A DNA stretch of 64,000 bases from a bacterium (GCA_023139105.1 JAGLOF010000004.1:1-64000), one strand, 5' to 3'; counted from the stretch's first letter, positions 30,128-40,337 are shown. The notes: generated by a model from the sequence alone, not told the origin. Program-made: numbers and translations.

Positions 30128-30200
30128 TCTTTCAGGCAGGGCCGGGCGGCTTCGTGTATCTCCGCTCTTTTCCGTAGGCAAATGCTCCTGCTCTTCAGGC
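30128..30200. repeat. Dispersed repeat, second copy at window end (63938-64000)
   Basis: TATCTTTC..GGCAGGG..GGGCGGCTTCGTGT..CGTAGGCAAATGCTCCTGCTCTTC compared with TATCTTTCGAAGCGGGCAGGGTGGCTCCGTGTCTTTCGTGGACAAATGCTCTTGCTCTCC. Confidence 0.75.
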
Positions 30201-30228
30201 AAATTCAATATCCTTACGACAGATCTTT

Positions 30229-31029
30229 TCAAACAAGACCATGCATTGCTACATCACGCAGGATATATAACAATTTTTTCTCTTCAACCGGTTTGGACAA
30301 TACAGCCTTTACATTGGGCATAGAATCAACTGCGCCTGCCTGAAGCGCAAAAAGATCTGAGATGACAACAAGAGGGATATGCTTTGTAGTTTGATGCCTT
30401 ATGAGTACATCAAGAAAAGTATCTACCGGCACATCACTCTGATCCACATCAAGCAAAATGATATCCGGACGTGATTGCCGCGCCTGCCTCAAGGTATCTT
30501 GAGGATTATCTATAGTAATAAGTTTGAACTCAGTATTACTTATAAAACGACGCACCGGGTCTAAAAACTGATCTGTTCCGAGAGTATATCCGGCATTAAC
30601 ATAAAGAACCTGACGTTCTACATTTAATCGTCCATGAACCTTGACTGGCAGCTCTTTGGCCAGTAGTTCCTTGACCTTGCTTATAAGATAATCCAGATCA
30701 AAAGGCTTTGATATATAATGAATGCCTCCTGCATGATAAGCCTCAACAACATCGTCTTCGGTGTTCAACGCAGATATAAAAATAACGGGTATATCTTTCA
30801 CCTTATCAATACGCTTAAGTCTACGGCAAACAGTATATCCGTCAATTCCCGGCAATTTAATATCCAATAGAATTAATGCCGGATTCAGTTCAATTGCACG
30901 CTCAACTATCTGCTCGCCATTTGTTTCAATAATACAATCAGCACCCTGATTTTCCAATATATCCTGTACCAGATAAGCTACATCTTTATCATCTTCCACA
31001 ATAAAAATAATAGGCTTTTTCTTAATCAT
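30229..31029 (-). CDS. Response regulator with two receiver domains (second degenerate)
   Basis: PIIFIVEDDKDVAYLVQDIL..LILLDIKLPGIDGYTVCRRL..ISKPFDLDYLISKVKELL; second REC-like PDIILLDVDQSDVPVDTFLDVL..VLSKPVEEKKLLYIL. Confidence 0.88.
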   Translation of the reverse strand: MIKKKPIIFIVEDDKDVAYLVQDILENQGADCIIETNGEQIVERAIELNPALILLDIKLPGIDGYTVCRRLKRIDKVKDIPVIFISALNTEDDVVEAYHAGGIHYISKPFDLDYLISKVKELLAKELPVKVHGRLNVERQVLYVNAGYTLGTDQFLDPVRRFISNTEFKLITIDNPQDTLRQARQSRPDIILLDVDQSDVPVDTFLDVLIRHQTTKHIPLVVISDLFALQAGAVDSMPNVKAVLSKPVEEKKLLYILRDVAMHGLV

Positions 31030-31051
31030 CAGTGCATATCCTTGATAGTAG

Positions 31052-31345
31052 TTATATGGTAATATCTATCAGATGACCTGGTTCCGATTCATCCTCATCA
31101 GAATCATCAACCGCATTATTATTATTTTTAGATTTCACCGGCTGTGCATTATCTTCATCTTCACGTTGATATGTATCTTCACCTGAAGATTTGTGCTGCT
31201 CTTCCTCTTCATCATCTCTCTTATGCCCACTACCCTGATCGTATTTTTCCGGCGCATCCTTATCTCGTGATATTGGTCTTGATGGTTTCACCCTTTCAAT
31301 AGGGAGAGGAGCAGGCTGCCATTCAATTTTCTCAATTTCATCCAC
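31052..31345 (-). CDS. Hypothetical low-complexity acidic protein
   Basis: Uninterrupted ORF immediately downstream of fliA, D/E/K-rich; no recognised family. Confidence 0.5.
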   Translation of the reverse strand: MDEIEKIEWQPAPLPIERVKPSRPISRDKDAPEKYDQGSGHKRDDEEEEQHKSSGEDTYQREDEDNAQPVKSKNNNNAVDDSDEDESEPGHLIDITI

Positions 31346-31359
31346 TACAAGTTCCTAGA

Positions 31360-32130
31360 TTAACTGATAGAGCTTTGTATTGAGCTTCGAAGTTTTAATA
31401 TAGCCTGTGTATGTACCTGGGAAACGCGTGACTCTGAAACTTTTAAAACCATGCCAATCTCTTTCATTGTCATCTTTTCATAATAATACAGTGCAATTGT
31501 CAAACGTTCGTTTTTGTCCAGATTCTGTATAGCTTCAACCAGCAACTGTTTAACTTCTTCATTATCAGCTGCAAGGCCTGGTCCGGCATCAGATGAGGCA
31601 AGCTCCCAATCGGCATCATTATTTAATGTATGAGAAAGTGAAAGGAAACGAATTGGTGCCAACTTACGAAGAAGATCTCGATACTCCTGCACTGACAAAC
31701 CCATTTCAACAGCAATTTCTTCTTCATAGGGGCCACGTCCCAATTTACCTTCCAGCGATCTCATTACCTGTTGCACTTCGCGCATCTTCATACGAATAGA
31801 TCTTGGTATAATATCATATGAACGAAGTTCATCCAGAATTGCACCTTTAACCCTGGGTATGGCAAAGGTCTTAAACTGGACTTTAAGCTCAGGATTGAAC
31901 TTTTCAACAGCATCTATGAGTCCGACAATGCCTGCACTCATCAGGTCATCTCTGGAGAGATGATCCGGCAGATGTGCAAGTTGACGCCCGATTACATATT
32001 TAACCAACGGAATATACTGAAGAACCAGTTTTTCACGATAATGCTCATTACGATTCTTTGCATATGCATTCCAAATCGCTGCTTCATCCATATTCCCGGC
32101 ATCAGGCCTTCGATCACCGTAGCCTATCAT
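31360..32130 (-). CDS. fliA: Flagellar sigma factor FliA (sigma-28)
   Basis: NRNEHYREKLVLQYIPLVKYVIGRQLAHLPDHLSRDDLMSAGIVGLIDAVEKF; KNERLTIALYYYEKMTMKEIGMVLKVSESRVSQVHTQAILKLR. Confidence 0.96.
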   Translation of the reverse strand: MIGYGDRRPDAGNMDEAAIWNAYAKNRNEHYREKLVLQYIPLVKYVIGRQLAHLPDHLSRDDLMSAGIVGLIDAVEKFNPELKVQFKTFAIPRVKGAILDELRSYDIIPRSIRMKMREVQQVMRSLEGKLGRGPYEEEIAVEMGLSVQEYRDLLRKLAPIRFLSLSHTLNNDADWELASSDAGPGLAADNEEVKQLLVEAIQNLDKNERLTIALYYYEKMTMKEIGMVLKVSESRVSQVHTQAILKLRSSIQSSIS

Positions 32131-32369
32131 GCCCGACCTCCGTCAGTATGCGATGCTGTAGTTGAAGTATTCATAGGTGCTTTATTCTCCCTCTTAGACA
32201 TGCCGGTCATCACAATAATCACACTGACAACCAGGCCAACGGCATAGGTGCCAAAGAATACACCAACTACTCTCCAAAAACTGGACCAAATACGAAAATC
32301 CAGCAATGTTGCAATACAAAGCATTACAAAACTAAATGAAATGGACATTGTGAATAACAAGTTTTTCAT
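32127..32369 (-). CDS. Small two-TM hypothetical protein between flhG and fliA
   Basis: Two hydrophobic segments; ATGA-type overlap with fliA and tight spacing to flhG. Confidence 0.65.
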   Translation of the reverse strand: MKNLLFTMSISFSFVMLCIATLLDFRIWSSFWRVVGVFFGTYAVGLVVSVIIVMTGMSKRENKAPMNTSTTASHTDGGRA

Positions 32370-32371
32370 TT

Positions 32372-33160
32372 CTAAAGCTCCCCGGCAATCCGATGCATCG
32401 ATTGAGCCGCATCACAATCCGGATAGGCGCGCATCAAGGGTATTTGTTGCTTAACCGCCTCTTTCAACTGTCTGTCATCAATTACATAACCTCCGAAGCC
32501 GGGTTTAATTTGGAGAAATCTTTCAATTACAAGATTAAACCGCTCAAATACCTCTCTAGCTTCCTCTTCAGAGACTACTTGATTGATAATAGTCTTAATT
32601 TTGATATTTTCTCTGCGTTCACCTAAAATTTTTACAAGAGCATATGCATCAGAGATAGCTGTCGGTTCCGGAGTTGTAATTACCAACACCTCATCTGCAC
32701 GAACAGAAAAATCGACCATTGTCTCTGTTAAACCAGCAGAAGTATCAATAAAAACAAAATCATTTGAAAATTTCAATTTGAAAATTTCATGAAAAAAACG
32801 CTCTTTTACAGACTCCTCCCACTCTTGGAAATCATGTTCAATTGCGCCGACACTAATCCACCGCAATGCTGATTCATCCACCTGTGTGATATCAGCCATT
32901 GTCCTGCGGCCATATATAACGTCCATAATGGAATGCCGGGGTTCGCGTCCAACGAGTATATCAATATTAGAGAGACGTGTATCTGCATCAAAAAGTGTAA
33001 CACGGCGTCCACGGCTGCACAAATCCATGGCCACATTCAAGGCGATATTTGATTTACCCACACCACCCTTTCCTGATGCAATGGCAATTACACGGCCTCT
33101 GGCTGCAGCATCTGCGCTGGCCATCTGTTTCAAACGAGCAAATGGATCGGATTGCTGCAT
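32372..33160 (-). CDS. flhG: Flagellar number regulator FlhG/FleN (MinD-like ATPase)
   Basis: VIAIASGKGGVGKSNIALNVAMDLCSRGRRVTLFDADTRLSNIDILVG. Confidence 0.94.
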   Translation of the reverse strand: MQQSDPFARLKQMASADAAARGRVIAIASGKGGVGKSNIALNVAMDLCSRGRRVTLFDADTRLSNIDILVGREPRHSIMDVIYGRRTMADITQVDESALRWISVGAIEHDFQEWEESVKERFFHEIFKLKFSNDFVFIDTSAGLTETMVDFSVRADEVLVITTPEPTAISDAYALVKILGERRENIKIKTIINQVVSEEEAREVFERFNLVIERFLQIKPGFGGYVIDDRQLKEAVKQQIPLMRAYPDCDAAQSMHRIAGEL

Positions 33161-34530
33161 TAAATTACCCTCATTATCATCTGAGCCATACGCTGAGCAT
33201 TAGCCAGCTCAATATCATCAGGAATTACCTGTCCCGTTGTAATATATGATACAGGATGTTCACACTCAACTGCAATATTAAGCATATTACCCAAAGCACT
33301 TGATTCATCGGTCTTGGAAATTACTACTCTGTTAAAATCTAATATAGAGAAACGTCTAATAGTTTCTAATAAATCAATATGGTGCATGGAGGCTGGCAGA
33401 ACCAGATGAATCTCAGTAGGATTTGCATATTCCATAAAACTTTTCAACTCAAGAAGATGCTGTTCATTTCTGGGGCTGCGACCCGCCGTATCTATAAATA
33501 TCAAATCTTTATCCTGCTGGGCAATAAGGGCGGCTTTAAGTTCTTCCGGTGAATATACTGCACTGATAGGCAGTTTGGAAATACCGGCAAATGTATTTAA
33601 ATGTTCCAAAGCAGAGACATTATGTGTATCTGCCGTAATCAATGCCACTTTCTTTTCAAATACAAATTTTGAATTAGCAGCCAGCTTGGCAAGTGTCGTT
33701 GTCTTGCCGCTACCTGTTGGCCCGACAAGGACAATAACACGGGCAGCATTTTTCTGGCATTTAATAGGGCCCGCCACCTTGATTTTCTGCATTATCTGCC
33801 TGCTCATCTCTGCTTGAAGCACCCTGGGATCATGCAGATTATCGATAGAGACAGCAGAAGCCGCTCTCTCTACTAAAGACCGTGCTATACGGCTATCAAC
33901 GCCGGCCTGCATCAATGACATTACCTGGTCAGCATATGGTGCTGGCAGATCTGCAAATTCACGCATTGTATATTCACTCTGAATATTACCAATACGTGCA
34001 GTCATTGATTGTATCATATTGCGTAATTCACCAACCTCATTTACAAGGGAGGAAATTCGTTTTTCCTGCCCTTCACCAGGCTTGATCACCGGGCTGGCAG
34101 TCACTGATGGTCCAGGTTTCACAGGCTGTCTTCCTTTTGATTCCGGTGCCCCGGTTGCATGCCCGGATGCCGGAACGACCCTCTTTTGAGATTTAGATGT
34201 TCTCTTTTTAATACCCGCATTTTTCTTCTTATCCAAAAAATTAGAATCTAAAAAAGTAGCAAAATCCTTGGGTGAAGGTTCACTCAAATTACTTTTCCCG
34301 GCACTGAAATAACCATTGGAACCACCCAGATTAGGGGTTGGTTTTACCGGAGCAACCGGCTTTACATCTATGGCTGCAACAACTTCTATAGCCGGCTTTT
34401 TACGTAGGTCCAATATTCCGGATCTGGCCACAGTTTCAGACTTAAGAATTACAGCTTCATCGCCCAGTTCCTGCTTGACCAATGCCAGGGCCTCTTGCAT
34501 GGTTGCCGCTTTAAATCGCTTAACTATCAT
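33160..34530 (-). CDS. flhF: Flagellar SRP-like GTPase FlhF
   Basis: VLVGPTGSGKTTTLAKLAANSKF; KDLIFIDTAGRSPRNEQHL; N-terminal KRFKAATMQEALALVKQELGDEAVIL. Confidence 0.96.
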   Translation of the reverse strand: MIVKRFKAATMQEALALVKQELGDEAVILKSETVARSGILDLRKKPAIEVVAAIDVKPVAPVKPTPNLGGSNGYFSAGKSNLSEPSPKDFATFLDSNFLDKKKNAGIKKRTSKSQKRVVPASGHATGAPESKGRQPVKPGPSVTASPVIKPGEGQEKRISSLVNEVGELRNMIQSMTARIGNIQSEYTMREFADLPAPYADQVMSLMQAGVDSRIARSLVERAASAVSIDNLHDPRVLQAEMSRQIMQKIKVAGPIKCQKNAARVIVLVGPTGSGKTTTLAKLAANSKFVFEKKVALITADTHNVSALEHLNTFAGISKLPISAVYSPEELKAALIAQQDKDLIFIDTAGRSPRNEQHLLELKSFMEYANPTEIHLVLPASMHHIDLLETIRRFSILDFNRVVISKTDESSALGNMLNIAVECEHPVSYITTGQVIPDDIELANAQRMAQMIMRVI

Positions 34531-36601
34531 TACCGAACCCCAATGTGCCTACTGACTCAATTTCCACTCGTGCAGGTATCTCACCATATGACAAGACAAC
34601 CAAATTATTAAAAACACCTTCAATCATTTTTCTGAAAAAACTCCTGAAAGCAGGAGGTGTAACAATAACGGGCTGGAAGCCACCCTGAACAAGCCTGTCA
34701 ATTTCTGTTGCCAATTCAGTATAGAGTGATTGCATCACCTCCGGCGGCAATACCATCTGATCCATTCCGGCCTGGATACCGGATCGCCTGATCTCTTCTA
34801 CAGCGGTTTGAAAAATTTGTTCCACAGCAGGACTGAGTGTTATTGCTCTCAAGATCTGAGAATCGTCAACATATGGTTTAATCAAGGTCTCAGAGAGTGC
34901 CTGTCTGGCATACTCAGTCAAGACAGCCGAATCTTTACTCATCAATCCCCAATCAGAAAGCGACTCAAGGATTGTACCAAGATTACGTATACTCACACGC
35001 TCTTTGAGCAGATTCTGCAACACTTTTTCAACAATACCCAAAGATAAAATATTTGGAACAAGCTCTTCAACCAGCACAGGCTGCTCTTTCTTCATATTGT
35101 CCAGTAAGTTTCTTACATCCTGCCGCGTAAGTATCAGATGTGCCTGTGCCTTTAGTATCTCCAAAATATGAGTTGTAAGTACGGCAACAGCCTCAACGAC
35201 TGTATAACCAAGCATCTCTGCTTTTTCTCTGTCTTTTGCTGCTATCCATGTTGCCGGCAGACCAAAGGCAGGTTCTATCACTTCCATTCCCTCAAGTTCG
35301 CCAGAGGCCGCACCGGGATTCAAAGCCATATATCTATTAAGCGCAAGCTCACCGGTGGCTACAGTAACTCCCTTAATAATAACCATATATCCGTGTGGTT
35401 TCAACTGAATATTATCTCTTATACGAATAGGAGGAATAATTATGCCTATTTCCGTGGCGCACTGCTTACGTAATTGCGTAATGCGTGAGAGCAGATCTCC
35501 ACCCTGCTCTGTATCAACCATAGGAATCAGGCCATAACCTATTTCCAACTCCAAAGGATCAACTCGCAGATAGTCTTCAACTTCCTCCACAGCTTTTTCA
35601 GGCACACCCTCTGCCTCGGCAGCTGCGGCTGCCTCCTCTGCTTCTTTTGGTTCTCTTACTATATAACCCACTGCGCCTGTCACTGTACCCAGTACAAAAA
35701 AAGGAAGGAAAGGTAAACCCGGTGTAATACCCAGGGCAAATAAAACAGCTGTCGTCATATATATTGCCCGGCTACTGGAAAAAATCTGGCCTATAACATC
35801 ACTACCCATATCCGTATCCGTGGCCGTACGGGTTACAACCATACCGGCAGCTGTGGAAATAATCAGCGAAGGAATTTGCGAGACAAGTCCGTCACCAACA
35901 GTAAGACGCGTATAAGTAGTAACCGCCTCATTCATGGTCATGCCGTGCTGGGCCATACCAATTATGAATCCGCCAACTATATTGAGAACTGTGATAACCA
36001 GACCGGCAATTGCATCTCCACGAACAAATTTACTGGCACCATCCATGGAACCATAAAAATCTGCCTCTTGAGTAATAGCCTCACGACGGAGACGCGCCTG
36101 TTTTTCATCTATCACACCAGCATTAAGATCTGCATCAATTGCCATCTGCTTGCCGGGCATTGAGTCTAATGTAAAACGGGCTGCCACTTCAGCCACACGG
36201 CCCGCACCCTTTGTAATAACAACAAAATTAATGATAACAAGGATCAAAAAGATGATAAGACCTACAACATAATTCCCTTTTATTACAAAATCACCAAAAG
36301 CCAGAATTATTTTACCTGCATAGGCCTCTCCTAAAATAAGCCGTGTAGTTGCAACATTAAGTGAAAGCCTGAAGAGCGTAACAATCAGCAACAGTCCCGG
36401 AAAGACTGAAAACTGTAGAGGATGTCTGATATAGAGCGACACCATCAAGATCAACATTGCAATAGCAAGATTAACTGCCAGTAGAAGATCCATAAGCACA
36501 GGTGGCACAGGAAAAATCATAACCATCAACACTAATATGATGGCAACAGCCAGCATTAAATCACTATTTGCAAACGTTCTATTTGGAGTTAAATCAGCCA
36601 T
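34520..36601 (-). CDS. flhA: Flagellar export apparatus protein FlhA
   Basis: FHIPEP-family features: PGLLLIVTLFRLSLNVATTRLIL; FALDSMPGKQMAIDADLNAG-like FTLDSMPGKQMAIDADLNAG. Confidence 0.98.
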   Translation of the reverse strand: MADLTPNRTFANSDLMLAVAIILVLMVMIFPVPPVLMDLLLAVNLAIAMLILMVSLYIRHPLQFSVFPGLLLIVTLFRLSLNVATTRLILGEAYAGKIILAFGDFVIKGNYVVGLIIFLILVIINFVVITKGAGRVAEVAARFTLDSMPGKQMAIDADLNAGVIDEKQARLRREAITQEADFYGSMDGASKFVRGDAIAGLVITVLNIVGGFIIGMAQHGMTMNEAVTTYTRLTVGDGLVSQIPSLIISTAAGMVVTRTATDTDMGSDVIGQIFSSSRAIYMTTAVLFALGITPGLPFLPFFVLGTVTGAVGYIVREPKEAEEAAAAAEAEGVPEKAVEEVEDYLRVDPLELEIGYGLIPMVDTEQGGDLLSRITQLRKQCATEIGIIIPPIRIRDNIQLKPHGYMVIIKGVTVATGELALNRYMALNPGAASGELEGMEVIEPAFGLPATWIAAKDREKAEMLGYTVVEAVAVLTTHILEILKAQAHLILTRQDVRNLLDNMKKEQPVLVEELVPNILSLGIVEKVLQNLLKERVSIRNLGTILESLSDWGLMSKDSAVLTEYARQALSETLIKPYVDDSQILRAITLSPAVEQIFQTAVEEIRRSGIQAGMDQMVLPPEVMQSLYTELATEIDRLVQGGFQPVIVTPPAFRSFFRKMIEGVFNNLVVLSYGEIPARVEIESVGTLGFGNDS

Positions 36602-36627
36602 AAATACTTCTCATCACTGCATGTTAG

Positions 36628-37695
36628 TTAATATTTTTTCTTCTTAAGTCGATAAACATAAGCCAGAATTTCTGCCACTGCTTTGTAGAGTTCATAAGGA
36701 ATAGCCGAACCCACTTCGACAGCGGCATGCAAGGCACGGGCCAGAGGTTTATTTTCTACTACAGGCACGTCATTTTCTTTGGCAATTTCTTTAATCTTCT
36801 GTGCAATTAAACGAACACCTTTTGCAACTACAATAGGTGCTGCAGATTTCTCCGGAAGATATTTTATTGCAATTGCATAGTGAGTCGGATTTGTAATCAC
36901 AACATCAGCTTCAGGCACCTCAGCCAGCATCCTTTGCCTTGCACGCTCACGTTGAATAGAACGTATACGGGATTTGATAAGTGGATCTCCTTCAGTCCTC
37001 TTATACTCTTCCTTGAGTTCCTGCTTGGTCATGCGGAGTTCTTTATCATGTTTATGTTTTTGATATGCGAAATCAAAGGCCGCAAGAATAACCAGTGCCA
37101 TAGCTGCTCGCATTGCCAGTGTATAACCCGTGGATGCTATAAAATTTATAATCTGACCTGGCGTACCTGCAATAAGATAGGGTGCAAGCGGCAGACGATC
37201 TTTCAAAGTGATATAACCGATTATCCCGACAATGAGCATTTTAAAAATGCCTTTAACCAATTCCACAGCCGATTTGCCGGAGAACATCCTTTTTATTCCC
37301 TTGGCGATGCTCAACTTCTCAGCTTTGGGTTTCATAGGCTCTGCTGTAAATACCCAGCCGCTCTGTATCAGATTGGCACTTACTCCGGCCACCATTATCA
37401 TTATCACCAACGGTGCCAGAAGATATGCAAAAAACTTACCGCCAAATCCCATCATCTGTGGCAGGACATCTTGTGTAATCTCAATAGTAGCAAGCTGCGA
37501 AAATACATTCCTTGTCAATCCACCCAGGTGGGAAAGTATGCGACCGCTAAACATTTTAAGTCCGACAAGGCTGACAATAAGTACTATTGCCGTATTAACT
37601 TCCTGACTCTTTGGAACATTACCCTTTTCCCTGGCCTCTCTCCGCTTTCGCGGACTAGCCTGCTCAGTTTTCTCCTGGAGTGATTCGTCGGCCAT
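36628..37695 (-). CDS. flhB: Flagellar export apparatus protein FlhB
   Basis: EKTEQASPRKRREAREKGNVPKSQEV; EVPEADVVITNPTHYAIAIKY (NPTH autocleavage site). Confidence 0.98.
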   Translation of the reverse strand: MADESLQEKTEQASPRKRREAREKGNVPKSQEVNTAIVLIVSLVGLKMFSGRILSHLGGLTRNVFSQLATIEITQDVLPQMMGFGGKFFAYLLAPLVIMIMVAGVSANLIQSGWVFTAEPMKPKAEKLSIAKGIKRMFSGKSAVELVKGIFKMLIVGIIGYITLKDRLPLAPYLIAGTPGQIINFIASTGYTLAMRAAMALVILAAFDFAYQKHKHDKELRMTKQELKEEYKRTEGDPLIKSRIRSIQRERARQRMLAEVPEADVVITNPTHYAIAIKYLPEKSAAPIVVAKGVRLIAQKIKEIAKENDVPVVENKPLARALHAAVEVGSAIPYELYKAVAEILAYVYRLKKKKY

Positions 37696-37701
37696 GACGC
37701 A

Positions 37702-38475
37702 TTAACCTCCCAACAGATGGAGCATGGCCGCAAAACCCTCTTTAAACTGCGCCCATTCCGATTGAAAAATTATGACAAATAAATCTATTGTCAGCACCAT
37801 GGCAATTAGTCCCAGCCCAATACGCAGAGGCAGCCCAACCATAAACACATTCATCTGGGGAACTGTGCGGGCCAGAATGCCAAGAGCAATATTTGTTAAC
37901 ATTAATGTCGCAAGTACAGGTGCTGCAATTCTGATACAGGATACAAAAATACCAGAGGCCATCTTCATAAACGGCACTTGAATCCCCGCAACTGCCAAAT
38001 CCCCCCCAATTGGTAAAAACCGGTAAGTATCGGCCAGTCCCTCAAGAAGGAAATGATGCCCACTGAGAATCAGATATATCAACATCATAATTATCATATA
38101 AAATTCACTGATAATTGATGCCTGAGTTTGAAATGTCGGATCAAAAGTTCTGGCCATTGCAAAACCAATCTGCCGACCTGCCAGCTCACCCGCCATCTGA
38201 ACACCTGCAAAGAGCATCTTGGAGAGAAAACCCAGCCCAAGCCCTATAAGTACTTCTTTCATTGCTACTAGAATGAAACCAAGCAAGGTAGCGGGTAAAG
38301 AAATGGTCTGTATTCCCGAGGCAGAATACATAAAAAATGCAAGGAATCCTGCCAGACCTATCTTGGCAATTACAGGAACTGAACGGTTACCCATAACCGG
38401 CAGTACAGAGAGGAAAGACCCTATCCTTGCAAAGAGCAGAACATATTGTTCCATATATACCCAAATTACCAGCAA
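37702..38475 (-). CDS. fliR: Flagellar export apparatus protein FliR
   Basis: FARIGSFLSVLPVMGNRSVPVIAKIGLAGFLAF; LGLGFLSKMLFAGVQMAGELAGRQIGFAMA. Confidence 0.96.
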   Translation of the reverse strand: MLVIWVYMEQYVLLFARIGSFLSVLPVMGNRSVPVIAKIGLAGFLAFFMYSASGIQTISLPATLLGFILVAMKEVLIGLGLGFLSKMLFAGVQMAGELAGRQIGFAMARTFDPTFQTQASIISEFYMIIMMLIYLILSGHHFLLEGLADTYRFLPIGGDLAVAGIQVPFMKMASGIFVSCIRIAAPVLATLMLTNIALGILARTVPQMNVFMVGLPLRIGLGLIAMVLTIDLFVIIFQSEWAQFKEGFAAMLHLLGG

Positions 38476-38486
38476 TCAATACTCCC

Positions 38487-38759
38487 TTACTGTGCCACGG
38501 TTGGCAGCATACTGTATAGGCTGATAGTAAAACCGATAATAGTTCTCAACATCCACGGCAAAAAGATAAGCATAGCAAGAAATACAGCTAATATTTTGGG
38601 TATAAATGTCAATGTCATTTCATGAATAGATGTAGCGGCTTGAAAAATACCTACGGATAAACCAACCATCAGCCCGGCAGCTAACATTGGCGCGGCTACA
38701 AGAAGAACAGTATAGACCGCTTGATATGCTATGGTAATTACCATATCCGTTGTCATCAA
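38487..38759 (-). CDS. fliQ: Flagellar export apparatus protein FliQ
   Basis: PMLAAGLMVGLSVGIFQAATSIHEMTLTFIPKILAVFLAMLIFLPWML. Confidence 0.96.
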   Translation of the reverse strand: MMTTDMVITIAYQAVYTVLLVAAPMLAAGLMVGLSVGIFQAATSIHEMTLTFIPKILAVFLAMLIFLPWMLRTIIGFTISLYSMLPTVAQ

Positions 38760-38766
38760 TAACTCC

Positions 38767-39528
38767 CTATCTAAAACTTTCTACCAAAGATCCAACAATG
38801 AGGTGCCACCCGTCAACCAGGACAAATAGAATCAGCTTGAAAGGAAGCGAAATCATCATCGGCGGCAGCATCATCATACCCATTGACATCAATACACTGG
38901 CAATAACCATATCAAGAACCAAGAGTGGAATATACAACAGGAAACCAATCTGAAATGCAATACGAAATTCACTTATCATAAACGCCGGAATAATTATGTA
39001 AGTAGGAAGGTCATCTTCCGACTCCGGTCTCTCCAACTGTGCCATATTTACAAATAGAGCAAGATCTTTTTCTCTGGTCTGGCGCAGCATAAATTCCCGT
39101 ACTGGCTTGATACCACGTTCATAAGCAATCTGTTGAGTGATGTCTCCACTCATGTAGGGTTGAAGAGCATTATCATTGATATCTTTACCAACCGGAGCCA
39201 TGATAAATAGTGTCATAAATAATGCCAGACCCAGGATTACCTGCGTTGGAGGAGATTGCTGTGTGGCCAGGCCATGACGCAGAAAAGAGAAGACAATTAC
39301 AATACGTGTAAAAGAAGTCATCATAAGGATAATTGCAGGAACCAGTGAAAGCACTGTAAGCAGCATGACAATTTGAAGTGTAACAGCTACATCCTGAGGC
39401 CCTTTAGCCTGATCAATACCGATGGTCAAACGAGGCAGAGGCTGAGCCTGCACCTGCGCCATGGAAAGTGAGGGCAATATCAGAATAAAAAGAACCAGCA
39501 TTGCCGTAAGAAAACGCCATCTATTCAT
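38767..39528 (-). CDS. fliP: Flagellar export apparatus protein FliP
   Basis: TSFTRIVIVFSFLRHGLATQQSPPTQVILGLALFMTLFIMAPV; FQIGFLLYIPLLVLDMVIASVLMSMGMMMLPP. Confidence 0.98.
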   Translation of the reverse strand: MNRWRFLTAMLVLFILILPSLSMAQVQAQPLPRLTIGIDQAKGPQDVAVTLQIVMLLTVLSLVPAIILMMTSFTRIVIVFSFLRHGLATQQSPPTQVILGLALFMTLFIMAPVGKDINDNALQPYMSGDITQQIAYERGIKPVREFMLRQTREKDLALFVNMAQLERPESEDDLPTYIIIPAFMISEFRIAFQIGFLLYIPLLVLDMVIASVLMSMGMMMLPPMMISLPFKLILFVLVDGWHLIVGSLVESFR

Positions 39529-39973
39529 GCTTGGCTCCCGGCCGCATTAATCCATCCATAAACTGCCGAAAACTGCGTGGAGGCATCTCTGAAACAATGG
39601 CAACATCTGCAATTTCTTCAACCTTTTCAATCTCTGTTAAATAATGTATACTCTGTTCCGTGACGCCAAGTACCAGTCGCTTATCTGCTACATCTACAAG
39701 ATAAATACACTTTTTTGCCCCAAGATGAGAAACACCTGCAACACGAATCAAGGTCTCGCCCTTATATCGCTTCTGCCCGGCAAATCTTTTAAATGCCCAT
39801 GTAAGTGCTATTACAAGGCCTATGACAAAACTCAAAGCCATCAATGTTTTTATTAATGCCCATCCCATATTGCCACTTAGAGCTTCATTGGCAGGGCCAC
39901 CGGGCTGTGCACCAGAGACATTAACTACATTGATGATGGCTGTAAAAAATAAATATTTAATATAAAACCGCAT
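39521..39973 (-). CDS. fliO: Flagellar biosynthesis protein FliO
   Basis: Single TM followed by GAKKCIYLVDVADKRLVLGVTEQSIHYLTEI; between fliN and fliP. Confidence 0.88.
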   Translation of the reverse strand: MRFYIKYLFFTAIINVVNVSGAQPGGPANEALSGNMGWALIKTLMALSFVIGLVIALTWAFKRFAGQKRYKGETLIRVAGVSHLGAKKCIYLVDVADKRLVLGVTEQSIHYLTEIEKVEEIADVAIVSEMPPRSFRQFMDGLMRPGAKHE

Positions 39974-39982
39974 ACACCTTGC

Positions 39983-40294
39983 CTATTTTAAATTCATTAA
40001 ACGTTCATCAGGCCCAATTAATGCCGTAATTCTTACACCAAAATTCTGTTCAATAACTACAACTTCACCTTCGGCAAATTTCTTTTCATTCACATACACA
40101 TCAACAGGTTCACCTGAAAACTTATTTAACTCAATCAAAGCACCCGGCCCCAAATCAAGTATATCCTTGACCATCATCTTTATGCGTCCAAGTTCTACTG
40201 TTACAGGTAGTTCCAAGTCCATAAGCATGCCGATGCTCCGCTGATTTCGGCCATTCTCGACATTTTCTTTTTTCTTCTCGGGAGTATCGCTCAC
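39983..40294 (-). CDS. fliN: Flagellar motor switch protein FliN
   Basis: MDLELPVTVELGRIKMMVKDILDLGPGALIELNKFSGEPVDVYVNEKKFAEGEVVVIEQNFGVRIT. Confidence 0.97.
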   Translation of the reverse strand: MSDTPEKKKENVENGRNQRSIGMLMDLELPVTVELGRIKMMVKDILDLGPGALIELNKFSGEPVDVYVNEKKFAEGEVVVIEQNFGVRITALIGPDERLMNLK

Positions 40295-40337
40295 AATTCA
40301 CCTCAATTTAATATTTTCAGGATCAAATCAATCTTAA

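Noticed and set aside
29942-30343. 133-aa and 93-aa plus-strand ORFs
   Set aside because: Run from repeat DNA into the antisense of the REC-REC gene; no homology signature.
36880-37683. 267-aa plus-strand ORF
   Set aside because: Antisense to flhB, Cys/His-rich shadow translation with no domain; flhB is unambiguous.
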